A DNA stretch of 64,000 bases from Microbispora hainanensis (lineage in GTDB: Bacteria; Actinomycetota; Actinomycetes; Streptosporangiales; Streptosporangiaceae), in contig NZ_VIRM01000002.1 of assembly GCF_006874475.1 (NCBI RefSeq), forward strand, positions 1 to 64,000. The letters are read 5' to 3'. A model generated the notes under the pieces. That model did not search any database, was not told where the DNA came from, and worked only from the letters and a program-made list of their open reading frames with translations. Positions 43,464 to 53,021 of this stretch are shown piece by piece; position 1 is the first letter of the stretch; the number at the start of each line of letters is the position of its first letter. The position numbers and the translations under genes were made by a program.

Positions 43464-44413
43464 CGAGAGCTCCCGGAGATGAGGTAGGAGAAGACGCTTT
43501 CCAGGTCCTCGTCGGTGGGGGAGACCTGCCACAGGTGCACGGCGAGGTCGCGCGCCATCCGCGGCAGCAGCGCGGTGAAGCGCGCGTAGTCGGTCACCTG
43601 GACCTCGACGCCCTGCTCGGTCAGCGAGACCGCGCTGGAGGAGGCGTCGGCGATGAGCGCGGCGGCCAGGCGCCGGTCGTCGCTCGACCTGACCCGGAAC
43701 AGGTGCGGCCGGTCGGCCATGCGGCGCCGGATCTCGCGGTAGTCGCCCGACGCGGCGTGCCGCCCCGCGACCAGGACCTCGATGTGGTGGGCCACCCGCT
43801 CGACCTCTTCGAGGATGTGCGAGCTGAACAGGATCGTCCGGCCCTCCTCGCCCATGCGGCGCACGAGGTCCATGAGGTGGAGCCGCTGCCGGGGGTCCAT
43901 GCCGTTGAACGGCTCGTCCAGCAGCAGCACCTGGGGGTCGTGGACGAGGGCGGCGGCGACCTTGACACGCTGCCGCATGCCCTTGGAGTAGGTCTCGACG
44001 CGGCGGCCGGCGGCGTCCGTCATCTCCACCAGGTCGAGGGCCCGTTTGGCCGCGTCGCCGGGCGAGGGCAGGCCGTGCAGCCGGGCCGACGACAGCACGA
44101 ACTGCCATCCGGTGAGGAAGCCGTAGACGGCCTCCTTCTCGGGCACCAGGCCGATCCGCCGGTAGATCTCGTGGTTGTGCCAGATGCGCCCGCCGTCGAG
44201 GGTCGCCGTGCCGCTGGACGGCGCGAGGAACCCGGCCATCATGTGCAGCAGCGTCGACTTGCCCGCGCCGTTCGGCCCGAGCAGGCCGGTGACGCCGGGC
44301 CCGATGGTCATCGTGACGTCGTTGACCGCCACGACGTTGCCATACCAGCGGGACACCTGGGCGAGTTCGAGCACGCCCTGGCGGGTGGTCACGGGAGAGG
44401 AAGTGGTGGTCAC
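43460..44413 (-). CDS. ABC transporter ATP-binding protein
   Basis: The 317-aa nucleotide-binding subunit has Walker A GPNGAGKST, signature YSKGMRQRVKVA (variant of LSGGQ), Walker B VLLLDEP and the H-loop SSHILEE. A C-terminal domain of about 90 residues follows. The GTG at 44413 overlaps the stop of the upstream permease gene. It probably pairs with the 42747-43463 permease. Confidence 0.9.
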   Translation of the reverse strand: MTTTSSPVTTRQGVLELAQVSRWYGNVVAVNDVTMTIGPGVTGLLGPNGAGKSTLLHMMAGFLAPSSGTATLDGGRIWHNHEIYRRIGLVPEKEAVYGFLTGWQFVLSSARLHGLPSPGDAAKRALDLVEMTDAAGRRVETYSKGMRQRVKVAAALVHDPQVLLLDEPFNGMDPRQRLHLMDLVRRMGEEGRTILFSSHILEEVERVAHHIEVLVAGRHAASGDYREIRRRMADRPHLFRVRSSDDRRLAAALIADASSSAVSLTEQGVEVQVTDYARFTALLPRMARDLAVHLWQVSPTDEDLESVFSYLISGSSR

Positions 44414-45276
44414 GACGCCGCCTTCCGGTAGCGCAGGAGAACGCCCGTCACGGCCACGGCGATCACGGCCAGCAGGATCAGGCACGACGCGATGCCGGGC
44501 GGAGCCGACTCCGTGTTGACGGGCGCGGTGCCGAACATGGCCGACTGTGCGTAGTCGACGAGGAAGAACGGGTTGAGCAGCAGGGCCCACCCGGCGAGAT
44601 CGTCGCGTCCCGACGAGATCAGCACGCCGGTGAAGATCCCGGAGACGGCGGCGGTGAACATGTAGAACGCGATCACCACCGCGACGCCGAGCCCGCGGCG
44701 CGGGGTGAACGACGCCAGGGCGATGCCCACGGACGACAGCAGCACCGCGTGGAGAACCGCGCCGCCCAGCGCGCCGAGATAGTCGGCGGTGTGCGGCGGC
44801 CCGGGCAGGTCGACCAGCAGCTCGCCGACGAACTGGATGGTGAGCGGCACGGCCAGCAGCCCGAACAGCGCGACCGCCAGCGCGGACAGCTTCGCCAGGA
44901 CGTAGTCGGTCACGGTCAGCGGGCGGGACAGATACAGCGGCAGCACGCGGAAGCGCAGGTCCGGCGCGACCAGGTACGGCGACTGGGCGGCGAGGAAGAC
45001 CGCGATGACCGGCTGCATGAAGACCGCGTAGTTCGGATAGGGCATGATGAACTGCTTGGCGAGCGCCATCACGCCGATCGACACCACGGTCGGCATCAGC
45101 ATGATCGCGGCCAGCAGCAGCGGCATGATCTTGGCGCGGGCCGTGCGGCCGAGCCCGAACACGCCGCGCAGGCTCTGCACGCCGAGGGCGAGCGTCGCCC
45201 TGCCGCGTCCCAGCCGCACGCCGTCGTAGTGGCGGTATCCGATGTCGTGGATGACCGCGGTCGGCTCTGTCGTCAT
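44410..45276 (-). CDS. ABC-2 type transporter permease
   Basis: The 288-aa membrane protein has about six transmembrane helices and the [26 protein letters not shown] loop seen in ABC-2 permeases. The ATG at 45276 overlaps the upstream ATPase stop (ATGA). It is a different subfamily from the other permease in the operon. No substrate can be inferred. Confidence 0.88.
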   Translation of the reverse strand: MTTEPTAVIHDIGYRHYDGVRLGRGRATLALGVQSLRGVFGLGRTARAKIMPLLLAAIMLMPTVVSIGVMALAKQFIMPYPNYAVFMQPVIAVFLAAQSPYLVAPDLRFRVLPLYLSRPLTVTDYVLAKLSALAVALFGLLAVPLTIQFVGELLVDLPGPPHTADYLGALGGAVLHAVLLSSVGIALASFTPRRGLGVAVVIAFYMFTAAVSGIFTGVLISSGRDDLAGWALLLNPFFLVDYAQSAMFGTAPVNTESAPPGIASCLILLAVIAVAVTGVLLRYRKAAS

Positions 45277-46199
45277 GCCACCGGCTCCTTGAACACATCC
45301 TCGATGCGGCCCCGGCGCTGCTCCAGCCGCAGGAGGCTGAGGCCGAGGTCGCAGACGGCGTCGCGTACGGCGTCGTAGGTGCGGCCGGGGTCGTCCGCGG
45401 CCACCTGGACCGTGAGCAGCCTGCCCTGGGTGACGACCGTCTCGCCGCCGGCGGTCAGCCGCTCGGCCAGCCGCTGCCGCCCCTCCTCGACCTCCACCGC
45501 GATGGTCTGCTCGGCCCGGGTGAACTCCCGGATCGCCGAGGAGCGCAGCAGCCGCCCGCCGTCGATCACGATGACGTGGTCGCACACCCGTTCAAGCTCG
45601 CCGAGCAGGTGGGAGGTGACCAGCACGCTGATGCCGAACTCGGTGCCGATGCGCCGGATCAGCGCGAGCATCTCGTCGCGGCCCTGCGGGTCGAGCCCGT
45701 TGGTGGGCTCGTCGAGGAAGACCAGCTTCGGGTCGTGGACGAGGGCCTGGGCGAGCTTGACCCGCTGCCGCATGCCCGTGGAGTAGCCGCCCATCGGGCG
45801 GTAGCGCTCCTCGTCCAGCCCCACGTGGCGCAGGGTGTCGGCGGCGCGCTCGCGGGCGGCCGTACGCGGCAGCCCGGACATCTGGGCCATGTGCACCACG
45901 AACTCGGTCGCGGACATGTCCGGCGGCAGGCAGTCGTGCTCGGGCATGTAGCCGACGGCACGCCGGATCTCCAGGCCCTGGGTGGCCGTGTCGTAGCCGA
46001 GCACCGAGGCACGCCCGGAGGTCGGAGGAAGCAGGCCGAGCAGGATCTTGATCAGCGTCGACTTGCCCGCGCCGTTGGCGCCCACCAGGCCGGTCACGCC
46101 GGTGCCGGCGGCGACCGTGAGGTCGTCGAGCGCCGTGACGCGGGGGAAACGCTTGGTCAGCCCCTCGGTCGCGAAGCATGGAGTCGCGCTCGCTGTCAT
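45273..46199 (-). CDS. ABC transporter ATP-binding protein
   Basis: The 308-aa nucleotide-binding subunit has Walker [10 protein letters not shown], signature [15 protein letters not shown], Walker [14 protein letters not shown] and the H-loop TSHLLGE. It is the first gene of the operon ATPase-permease-ATPase-permease, in which every junction is a 4-nt overlap. Two complete ABC-2 exporters, or one heteromeric exporter, would be produced. Confidence 0.9.
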   Translation of the reverse strand: MTASATPCFATEGLTKRFPRVTALDDLTVAAGTGVTGLVGANGAGKSTLIKILLGLLPPTSGRASVLGYDTATQGLEIRRAVGYMPEHDCLPPDMSATEFVVHMAQMSGLPRTAARERAADTLRHVGLDEERYRPMGGYSTGMRQRVKLAQALVHDPKLVFLDEPTNGLDPQGRDEMLALIRRIGTEFGISVLVTSHLLGELERVCDHVIVIDGGRLLRSSAIREFTRAEQTIAVEVEEGRQRLAERLTAGGETVVTQGRLLTVQVAADDPGRTYDAVRDAVCDLGLSLLRLEQRRGRIEDVFKEPVA

Positions 46200-46324
46200 G
46201 ATCCGACCCTACTGGGCTGGGCGTTCGCCGGGCCTCCGCCTGATGGAGGAACCCGCCTACGCCTCAGGTATGCCTTTCACGCCCTCCTGAAGACCGCAAG
46301 ACCGCCGCCATACCGGGACCCGGC

Positions 46325-47266
46325 TCAGGTTCTGCGCAGCCGCACCCGTCTGACGGAGTGGTCGGGGCCCTTGTGCAGGATCAGGCCGGCCCGGCGGCGG
46401 GTGGGGGCGATGTTCTCCACCAGGTTGCGTTCGTTGATGTCCCGCCACACGTTCTCGGCGAACGTGGTCGCCTCCTCGCGAGACAGCGCCGCGATGTGCC
46501 GGAAGTAGGACTTCGGGTCGGCGAAGGCCGTGCGGCGCAGCTTGTGGAAGCGCTCCACATACCAGGTGCGGATGTCCTCCATCCGGGCGTCCACGTAGAT
46601 GGAGAAGTCGAAGTAGTCGTAGACCGCCAGGGCGTCCGGCGGCGCGGGCTGCAGGACATTGAGCCCCTCGACGATGAGGATGTCCGGCCGGTCCACCCTC
46701 TGCGCCGCGCCGGGCACGATGTCGTACTCCAGGTGGCTGTAGACAGGCGCCTCCACCGCGTGGCGGCCCGCCTTCACGTCGGCCACGAAGCTCACCAGCG
46801 CCCGCCGGTCGTAGCTCTCCGGGAAGCCCTTGCGGTGCATGATCCCGCGCTCTTCCAGGACCTTGTTGGGGTAGAGGAAGCTGTCGGTGGTGATCAGGTC
46901 GACCCGGGGGTGCTCGGGCCAGCGGGCGAGCAGCGCGTGCAGCAGGCGCGCCGTGGTCGACTTGCCGACCGCGACGCTGCCCGCGATGCCCAGCACGTAC
47001 GGCGGGGGCGCGTCCTGCTCGCCGAGGAACGCGCCGACGGCCGCGCCGCGCTGCCGCGAACCGGTGAAGTGCAGGTTCAGCAGCCGGGTCAGCGGCAGGT
47101 AGATGTCGGTGACCTCGGACAGGTCGATCGGGTCGTGGACGCCGCGCAGTTCTTCCAGCTCGGCCTCTGTGAGCGTGAGCGGTGTGTTCTTGCGCAGGTC
47201 ACGCCACTGCTCCCGGCTCAGCTCGACGTACGCGTCCCCATCTGCCACGACGGCAAGCGTAGCCAT
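46325..47266 (-). CDS. coaA: Type I pantothenate kinase
   Basis: The 313-aa kinase catalyses the first step of coenzyme A synthesis. The P-loop [12 protein letters not shown] is near residue 90, and the [11 protein letters not shown] and [10 protein letters not shown] motifs follow. ATG at 47266 is chosen ([18 protein letters not shown]); starts at 47248 or 47299 are possible. It is divergent from acpS. Confidence 0.95.
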   Translation of the reverse strand: MATLAVVADGDAYVELSREQWRDLRKNTPLTLTEAELEELRGVHDPIDLSEVTDIYLPLTRLLNLHFTGSRQRGAAVGAFLGEQDAPPPYVLGIAGSVAVGKSTTARLLHALLARWPEHPRVDLITTDSFLYPNKVLEERGIMHRKGFPESYDRRALVSFVADVKAGRHAVEAPVYSHLEYDIVPGAAQRVDRPDILIVEGLNVLQPAPPDALAVYDYFDFSIYVDARMEDIRTWYVERFHKLRRTAFADPKSYFRHIAALSREEATTFAENVWRDINERNLVENIAPTRRRAGLILHKGPDHSVRRVRLRRT

Positions 47267-47372
47267 GGCCGTCGCCCGCGCCCATCGGGGGTCGTGCACA
47301 GCCTGTGGACAGAAATCGATGGATTACTCCGGCGCGCGATGGGGAACGACAACAGGCCCGTACGCTGGCGGT

Positions 47373-47723
47373 GTGATCGTGGGCATCGGGGTGGACGTGG
47401 TCGAGGTGGCGCGCCTGGGCGCGGCCCTTGAGCGCACGCCCGCATTGCGGGAGCGCCTGTTCACCGATGCCGAGGGAGCGCTGCCGCTGGAGTCGCTGGC
47501 CGCGCGGTTCGCCGCGAAGGAGGCCGTGGCCAAGGCCCTCGGGGTGCCGCCGGGCCTGCGGCACCTCGACGCGGAGATCGTGCGCGGCGGACAGGGCAGG
47601 CCCGAGCTGCGGATCACGGGCCGGGCCGCCGAGGTGGCCCGCGACCTCGGCGTACGCAGATGGCACGTCTCGCTGTCGCACGACGGCGGCATGGCGGTCG
47701 CCTACGTCGTCGCCGAGTCCTGA
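47373..47723 (+). CDS. acpS: Holo-[acyl-carrier-protein] synthase
   Basis: The 116-aa enzyme transfers phosphopantetheine from CoA to acyl carrier proteins. [12 protein letters not shown] and [13 protein letters not shown] carry the Mg-binding Asp and Glu. TACGCT ends 6 nt before the GTG, consistent with leaderless mRNA. Its product chemistry depends on CoA, linking it to the divergent coaA. Confidence 0.95.
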   Translation: MIVGIGVDVVEVARLGAALERTPALRERLFTDAEGALPLESLAARFAAKEAVAKALGVPPGLRHLDAEIVRGGQGRPELRITGRAAEVARDLGVRRWHVSLSHDGGMAVAYVVAES

Positions 47724-47854
47724 GCCCACGCCCTTACAGAGCGGCACGCCCGGCCGCGCCGGAAAGACCGCCGTCCGCGCCGCAGCGGCGCCTTGCCGCC
47801 GATGCGGGCGGCCGGTGATCGCCATCGCCGACCCGGCAGGCTACCGTCGGACGC

Positions 47855-49360
47855 ATGCGGACCGCATACACCTCCGACCAGATCCGCTCCGCCGAGCGCG
47901 CGCTGATGGCGAGGCTCCCCGAGGGAACGCTGATGGGCAGGGCCGCCGCGGGGCTCGCCGCGGTCTGCGCGCACCTGCTCACCGGATCCTGCGGCCGGGT
48001 GTACGGCTCCCGCGTGGCGCTGCTGATCGGCAGCGGCGACAACGGCGGGGACGCCCTGTACGCCGGAGCCCGGCTGGCCCGCAGGGGAGCGCGGGTGGAG
48101 GCGATCCTCGCGGGCTCGCGCACCCACGAGGGCGGCCTGGCCGCGTTGCGGCAGGCGGGCGGCCGGGCGCACCCGTACGACGCCGCGCGGGCGCGTGAGC
48201 TGCTGGCCCGCGCCGACCTCGTGATGGACGGCCTCGTCGGCATCGGGGGCAGCGGGGCGCTGCGGGAGCCGTACGCGACGCTCGCGGAGCTGGCCGGGGC
48301 GACCGGCGGCCTGGTCGTCGCGGTCGACGTGCCGAGCGGGGTGGACGCGAGCAGCGGGCACGTGGAGGGACCGGCGGTGCGCGCGCACCTGACGGTCACG
48401 TTCGGCGCGTACAAGGCCGGCCTGCTGATCGATCCCGGGGCCGCCCACGTGGGCGCGGTCGAACTGGTGGACATCGGCTTGGGGCCCTTCCTGCCGGACC
48501 CCGAGGTGACCGCGCTGACCGCCGACGACGTCGCCGACCTGCTGCCCCGCCCGGACGTGGAGAGCGACAAATACCGGCGGGGCGTCGTCGGGATCGCCGC
48601 GGGCAGCGACAGATATACCGGGGCCGCCGTGCTCTCGGTCGGCGGCGCGGTGCGCGCCGGCGCGGGGATGGTCCGCTTCGCCAGCTCGGCCGAGCCGGTG
48701 CGGCTGGTCAGGATCCGCTGGCCGGAGGCCGTCACGACCGTGCTCGACCCGTCGCTTGTGCTGAAGAGCTCGCTCGACGAGGTCGGGCGGGTGCAGGCGT
48801 GGGTGCTCGGCCCCGGGCTCGGGACGGGCCCGGAGGCGCACGCGGTGGCCCGCGCGGTGCTGTCCAGCGGGGTGCCCGTGCTGGTGGACGCCGACGGGCT
48901 GACGCTGGTCGCCAAGGACCGCTCGCTGCTGCGCCGGGCCGCCCCGACCGTGCTCACGCCGCACGCGGGGGAGCTGTCGCGGCTGCTCGGCGTGCCGCGT
49001 GAGCGCATCGAGGCCGAGCGGCTCGAACACGTGCGCAGGGCCGCCGCCGAGCTGGGGGCGACGATGCTGCTCAAGGGCAGGACCACGCTCGTCGCCGAGG
49101 AGCACAGGCCCGTGCGGGTCAACACCACGGGGACGCCCTGGCTGGCGACGGGCGGCACGGGCGACGTCCTGTCGGGCATCGCGGGCGCCCTGCTCGCCGC
49201 CGGGCTGACGGGCTACGACGCGGTCTCGTGCGCGGCCTACGTCCACGGGCTGGCGGCGCGGGTCGCCTCGGGCGGCGGCGTCGCGGCGGGCCCCGGACAG
49301 GCGCCGATCGCCGCGCTCGACGTCGCCGAGGCGCTGCCCGAGGCACTGCGCACGCTGTGA
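47855..49360 (+). CDS. nnr: Bifunctional NAD(P)H-hydrate epimerase/dehydratase
   Basis: The 501-aa fusion repairs hydrated NAD(P)H. The N-terminal epimerase (about 1-215) has IGSGDNGGDALYAGR-like and DVPSGVDASSG motifs. The C-terminal ADP-dependent dehydratase (about 220-501) has LTPHAGELSRLL and ATGGTGDVLSGI. TACCGT lies 7 nt before the ATG with no ribosome site, suggesting a leaderless mRNA. It sits upstream of alr, as in many actinomycetes. Confidence 0.95.
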   Translation: MRTAYTSDQIRSAERALMARLPEGTLMGRAAAGLAAVCAHLLTGSCGRVYGSRVALLIGSGDNGGDALYAGARLARRGARVEAILAGSRTHEGGLAALRQAGGRAHPYDAARARELLARADLVMDGLVGIGGSGALREPYATLAELAGATGGLVVAVDVPSGVDASSGHVEGPAVRAHLTVTFGAYKAGLLIDPGAAHVGAVELVDIGLGPFLPDPEVTALTADDVADLLPRPDVESDKYRRGVVGIAAGSDRYTGAAVLSVGGAVRAGAGMVRFASSAEPVRLVRIRWPEAVTTVLDPSLVLKSSLDEVGRVQAWVLGPGLGTGPEAHAVARAVLSSGVPVLVDADGLTLVAKDRSLLRRAAPTVLTPHAGELSRLLGVPRERIEAERLEHVRRAAAELGATMLLKGRTTLVAEEHRPVRVNTTGTPWLATGGTGDVLSGIAGALLAAGLTGYDAVSCAAYVHGLAARVASGGGVAAGPGQAPIAALDVAEALPEALRTL

Positions 49361-49414
49361 CGTGCGGTGTCAGGGTGGGCGCATTCACCCGGGTCCACCT
49401 GACACACTGGAAAA

Positions 49415-50560
49415 ATGAGCTTCTCAACGGTGCACTCCGCCACCCCGGCCGAGGCGCGCGTCGACCTGTCCGCCATCGCGCGCAACGTGCGGCTGCTCGC
49501 GGAGTCGGCCGCCGGCGCCGAGATGATGGCCGTCGTCAAGGCCGACGCGTACGGCCACGGCGCGGCTCCGGTGGCCAAGGCGTGCCTGGAGGCGGGCGCG
49601 AGCCGGCTCGGCACGGCCCTCGTCCGCGAGGCGCTGGCGCTGCGCGAGGCGGGAGTCACCGCGCCGATCCTGTCGTGGCTCATCACCCCCGGCGAGCCGC
49701 TGGACGCCGCGCTGCTCGCCGACGTCGAGCTGTCGGCCGGGGCGACGTGGGTCGTGGACGAGATCGTCGAGGCCGCCCGGCGCACCGGGCGCACCGCCCG
49801 CGTGCACCTGAAGGCCGACACCGGCAACTCCCGCGGCGGCGCGACGCCGGCGGACTGGTCGTCGCTGGTCGAGCACGCGCTCGCCGCGCGGGCGAGCGGG
49901 GCCATAGAGATCGCGGGGCTGTGGTCGCACTTCGCCTGCGCGGACATCCCGGGTCACCCCTCTATCGAGGACCAGCTCGCGACGTTCGAGGAGGCGCTCG
50001 CCGTCGCCGACAAGGCGGGGGTGCCGAGCGACGCGATCCGTCACTTCGCCAACTCGGCGGCGACCGTCACACTGCCGCAGGCCAGGTATGACATGGTCCG
50101 TACGGGCATCGCCGTCTATGGCCTGAGCCCGATCCCCGAGCTCGGCGACTTCGGGCTGCGCCCGGCCATGACGCTGACGGCCAGGCTCGCGCAGGTCAAG
50201 CGGGCCGCCCCGGGCTCGGGCGTGTCGTACGGGCACCTCTACGTCACCGAGCGTGAGACCACGCTTGGCCTCGTCCCTCTCGGGTATGCGGACGGCATCC
50301 TGCGAAATGGGACCAACCGGGCGGAGGTGCTGGCAGCGGGCCGGCGGCGGCGCATCGCCGGGCGCGTGTGCATGGACCAGTTCGTCATCGACCTGGGTGA
50401 CGATCCTGCGGAATCGGGGGACGAGGTGATCCTTTTTGGTCCCGGGGACAATGGTGAGCCAACTTGTCAGGAATGGGCGGATTCCCTGGGCACGATTACC
50501 CATGAGATCGTGACGAGGATCGGATCCCGCGTGCCTCGTGTCCATACGGACGGACGCTGA
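49415..50560 (+). CDS. alr: Alanine racemase
   Basis: The 381-aa PLP enzyme supplies D-alanine for the cell wall. The PLP lysine is Lys42 in VVKADAYGHG. The second-base tyrosine is likely in GVSYGHLY, and the barrel is followed by the usual C-terminal beta domain (GRVCMDQFVIDLG). The ATG lies 6 nt after CACACT, so it may be leaderless. Confidence 0.96.
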   Translation: MSFSTVHSATPAEARVDLSAIARNVRLLAESAAGAEMMAVVKADAYGHGAAPVAKACLEAGASRLGTALVREALALREAGVTAPILSWLITPGEPLDAALLADVELSAGATWVVDEIVEAARRTGRTARVHLKADTGNSRGGATPADWSSLVEHALAARASGAIEIAGLWSHFACADIPGHPSIEDQLATFEEALAVADKAGVPSDAIRHFANSAATVTLPQARYDMVRTGIAVYGLSPIPELGDFGLRPAMTLTARLAQVKRAAPGSGVSYGHLYVTERETTLGLVPLGYADGILRNGTNRAEVLAAGRRRRIAGRVCMDQFVIDLGDDPAESGDEVILFGPGDNGEPTCQEWADSLGTITHEIVTRIGSRVPRVHTDGR

Positions 50561-50584
50561 GCCGCGGCTGCGAGGAGGGCAGGC

Positions 50585-51637
50585 ATGAGCACACGTCGCA
50601 AGGTCGGGATCGCCGGAGCGGTCTTCGGTGCGGCGTCCGCGGGAGTGGCGGCGGCCACGCTCGCCAAGAGGTACGCCGTCGGCCGCATCCGTCTGCGGCC
50701 GGACCTGGAGGCGAGTGAGCCCTTCGGCGAGCTGCGCGGACGTTCGGTGACGCTCGAGACCTCGGACGGCGTGCAGATCCATGCCGAGATCGACGGCGTG
50801 CAGGACGCGCCGCTGACCGTGGTGCTGTGCCACGGCTACTGCCTGTCGTCGGACTCCTGGCACTACCAGCGGCGCGACCTGCGCGACTCCTACCGGCTCG
50901 TGCTGTGGGACCAGCGCTGCCACGGCCACTCCGCCCGCGCGATGGCCAGCGACTGCACGATCGAGCGCCTCGGCGAGGACCTCGCGCTGGTGCTGGACGA
51001 GCTCGTCCCCGGGCCATGCGTGGTGGTGGGCCACTCCATGGGCGGCATGACGGTCATGGCGCTGGCGGAGCGGCGGCCCGAGTTGTTCGGCGACAAGATC
51101 CGCGGCGTCTCGCTGGTGGCGACCTCGGCGGGCAAGCTCGCCGAGATCACCCTGGGCCTGCCCGCCCTGGTCTCCAAGCTCGTCAACCTCGCGGTGCCGC
51201 CGGCCGTGTCGATCATGCGCAGGAGCGGCGCGCTGGTCGACCGGGGCCGCGAGGCCGGCACCGACCTGTCCTTCCTGGCGCTGCGCCACCTCGGGTTCGG
51301 CGATTCCAAGAACGTCAGCCCCACCGTCGTGGACTTCGTCGAGTCGATGATCAGGGCGACCCCCTCCGAGGTGATCGCGGACTTCTATCCGGCGCTGATG
51401 ACGCACGACAAGCTCACCGCGCTCGACGTGCTCAACAAGGTGCCGACCGCGATCATCGTGGGCGACCGCGACTGGCTGACGCCGCTCGACCACAGCAAGG
51501 CGATCGCGGCGGCCGTGCCGACCGCGCAGCTCACCATCGTGCCGGAGACGTCGCACCTCGTTCAGCTCGAACGGCCCGACGCCGTGAACGAGGCGCTCCG
51601 CGAGCTGCTGAAGCGAGCCGAGAGGGGGAACACGTGA
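50585..51637 (+). CDS. Alpha/beta hydrolase, alr-tsaE associated
   Basis: The 350-aa protein has an N-terminal hydrophobic stretch (IAGAVFGAASAGVAAATLA), then an alpha/beta hydrolase fold: oxyanion HGYCLSS, nucleophile elbow GHSMGG, acid in VGDRDWLTP and catalytic His in ETSHLVQLE. It lies between alr and tsaE, a conserved actinobacterial position, and its stop overlaps tsaE. Its substrate is unknown. Confidence 0.9.
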   Translation: MSTRRKVGIAGAVFGAASAGVAAATLAKRYAVGRIRLRPDLEASEPFGELRGRSVTLETSDGVQIHAEIDGVQDAPLTVVLCHGYCLSSDSWHYQRRDLRDSYRLVLWDQRCHGHSARAMASDCTIERLGEDLALVLDELVPGPCVVVGHSMGGMTVMALAERRPELFGDKIRGVSLVATSAGKLAEITLGLPALVSKLVNLAVPPAVSIMRRSGALVDRGREAGTDLSFLALRHLGFGDSKNVSPTVVDFVESMIRATPSEVIADFYPALMTHDKLTALDVLNKVPTAIIVGDRDWLTPLDHSKAIAAAVPTAQLTIVPETSHLVQLERPDAVNEALRELLKRAERGNT

Positions 51638-52095
51638 CGACGGCCGAGTTCCGGGCCACGACCGCCGAGGAGACGCGGGCGCTGGGCGCGCGGCTGGCCG
51701 GGCTGCTCGCCCCCGGAGACCTGGTCGTGCTGAGCGGGCCACTGGGCGCGGGGAAGACGACCCTGGTGCAGGGCCTCGCGGAGGGCCTGAAGGTGCGCGG
51801 GCCGATCACGTCCCCCACGTTCGTGATCGCCCGGGTCCACCCGTCCCTGTCCGGCGGGCCGGCGCTCGTGCACGTGGACGCCTACCGGCTGGGCGGCACG
51901 CTGGAGGTGGACGACCTCGACCTCGACGCGTCGCTTGAGGAGTCGGTGACCGTGGTCGAGTGGGGCGAGGGCCTGGTCGAGGGCCTGTCCGAGGACCGCC
52001 TGGATGTCCAGATCGATCGGGGCGCCGAAGGCGAGGAGCGCCGCGTACGGGTGACCGGCGTGGGCCCGCGCTGGTCCGATCTCTCCCTCGTCTGA
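51634..52095 (+). CDS. tsaE: tRNA t6A synthesis ATPase TsaE
   Basis: The 153-aa ATPase assists TsaB-TsaD in making N6-threonylcarbamoyladenosine at tRNA position 37. The P-loop GPLGAGKTTL is near residue 39, with TSPTFVIARVHP and VHVDAYRL. The GTG start overlaps the hydrolase stop (GTGA), with AGAGGGGGA upstream. Its stop codon is inside a 16-bp tandem duplication. Confidence 0.95.
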   Translation: MTTAEFRATTAEETRALGARLAGLLAPGDLVVLSGPLGAGKTTLVQGLAEGLKVRGPITSPTFVIARVHPSLSGGPALVHVDAYRLGGTLEVDDLDLDASLEESVTVVEWGEGLVEGLSEDRLDVQIDRGAEGEERRVRVTGVGPRWSDLSLV

Positions 52096-52122
52096 CCACC
52101 ACGCCGTCTGACCACCACGCCG
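52091..52122 (+). repeat. 16-bp tandem duplication over the tsaE stop
   Basis: TCTGACCACCACGCCG is repeated exactly at 52091-52106 and 52107-52122. The first copy contains the tsaE TGA. The rest of the 285-nt gap to 52381 holds a CCGGATAA direct repeat near 52170 but no recognised gene. Confidence 0.85.
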
Positions 52123-52380
52123 TCCGATCCCCCTGATCGCCCATCGCCTGAGCACCCAGCCGCCCCGGGCCGGATAAGCCGGATAAAGGCCGCAACCCGG
52201 ACTCTGACGTGCGACAAGGACCTGCGGGGACAAGCCGGACGTCGTCCGTACGCGATCCAGACCGGCCGGCCGCACAGTCCTTGACGCCTGTCCGCGTTCC
52301 TGAGGATCATCGGGGCAAGGAAGATCCCCGGTCATGAGTCGGCAAGGATTTTCTGGGTAAGGGACCGGCGTGGAAGAGGT

Positions 52381-53019
52381 GTGCCGTTGAGCAGGATCAC
52401 GCAGGTCGCCGTCGGGGGAGCCTTACTGTTCGGCGCGCTTGGCTGCACCGCGTCGGCCGAGACGGTCTCCACCGATCCCACGACGACGCAGACCTCGGCC
52501 CAGTCGACGCCGCTCGTCTCGATCTCCCGCCAGGACGTGCGGGTGGAGGTCGATCCGAAGCGGATCGTCGGCGGGTCGACCAAGAGCATCCACATCACCG
52601 CCAGGTGCCCGCTGCCCCAGGGCGGCACGGCATATCGGGCGACCGCCCGCTCCGACGCCTTCACCGGGCTCGTCACGCTCGTCGCCCCGGCGTCGGCCAC
52701 TCCGGCGGCCACCGTGCCGATGGTGCGCGGCAGCGCGACCATCAGGGCCGGGGCCAAGGCGGGCGGCTACCGCGTGCAGGTGCGCTGCGAGGCCACCAAC
52801 GACATCGGCAGCGCGTCGTTCCGGATCGTCGCGCCGGAGCCGGACCGCACCCAGGACCACACGAGGATTCCCACCCGGGCGCCGCACGCGGGCGGCGGCG
52901 GCACGGCGGCCGGGGGCCCCGAAGACGAGTCCGGCCTGCCGATGGGCGTGACCGTCGTCGTGCTGCTGGCCGCGCTCGGCGTCGGCATCGGCGTGGCCCG
53001 CAGGCGCTCCGGGGCCTGA
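52381..53019 (+). CDS. Secreted C-terminally anchored surface protein
   Basis: The 212-aa protein has an N-terminal hydrophobic signal ending near Cys22 (FGALGCTASA, an imperfect lipobox). A beta-rich domain with two cysteines (ARCPLP and VRCEAT) follows, then a Thr/Gly/Pro-rich linker, a C-terminal membrane helix and an RRRSGA tail. The tail resembles a sorting signal, but no LPXTG is present; GLPMG stands just before the helix. A sortase gene begins 2 nt after the stop, so this is its likely partner. Start may instead be TTG at 52387. Confidence 0.72.
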   Translation: MPLSRITQVAVGGALLFGALGCTASAETVSTDPTTTQTSAQSTPLVSISRQDVRVEVDPKRIVGGSTKSIHITARCPLPQGGTAYRATARSDAFTGLVTLVAPASATPAATVPMVRGSATIRAGAKAGGYRVQVRCEATNDIGSASFRIVAPEPDRTQDHTRIPTRAPHAGGGGTAAGGPEDESGLPMGVTVVVLLAALGVGIGVARRRSGA

Positions 53020-53021
53020 CC

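Noticed and set aside
43460..45298. Single 612-aa protein in the ABC operon
   Set aside because: The frame merely continues upstream of the true GTG start through the neighbouring permease gene in another frame; the ATPase motifs begin after 44413.
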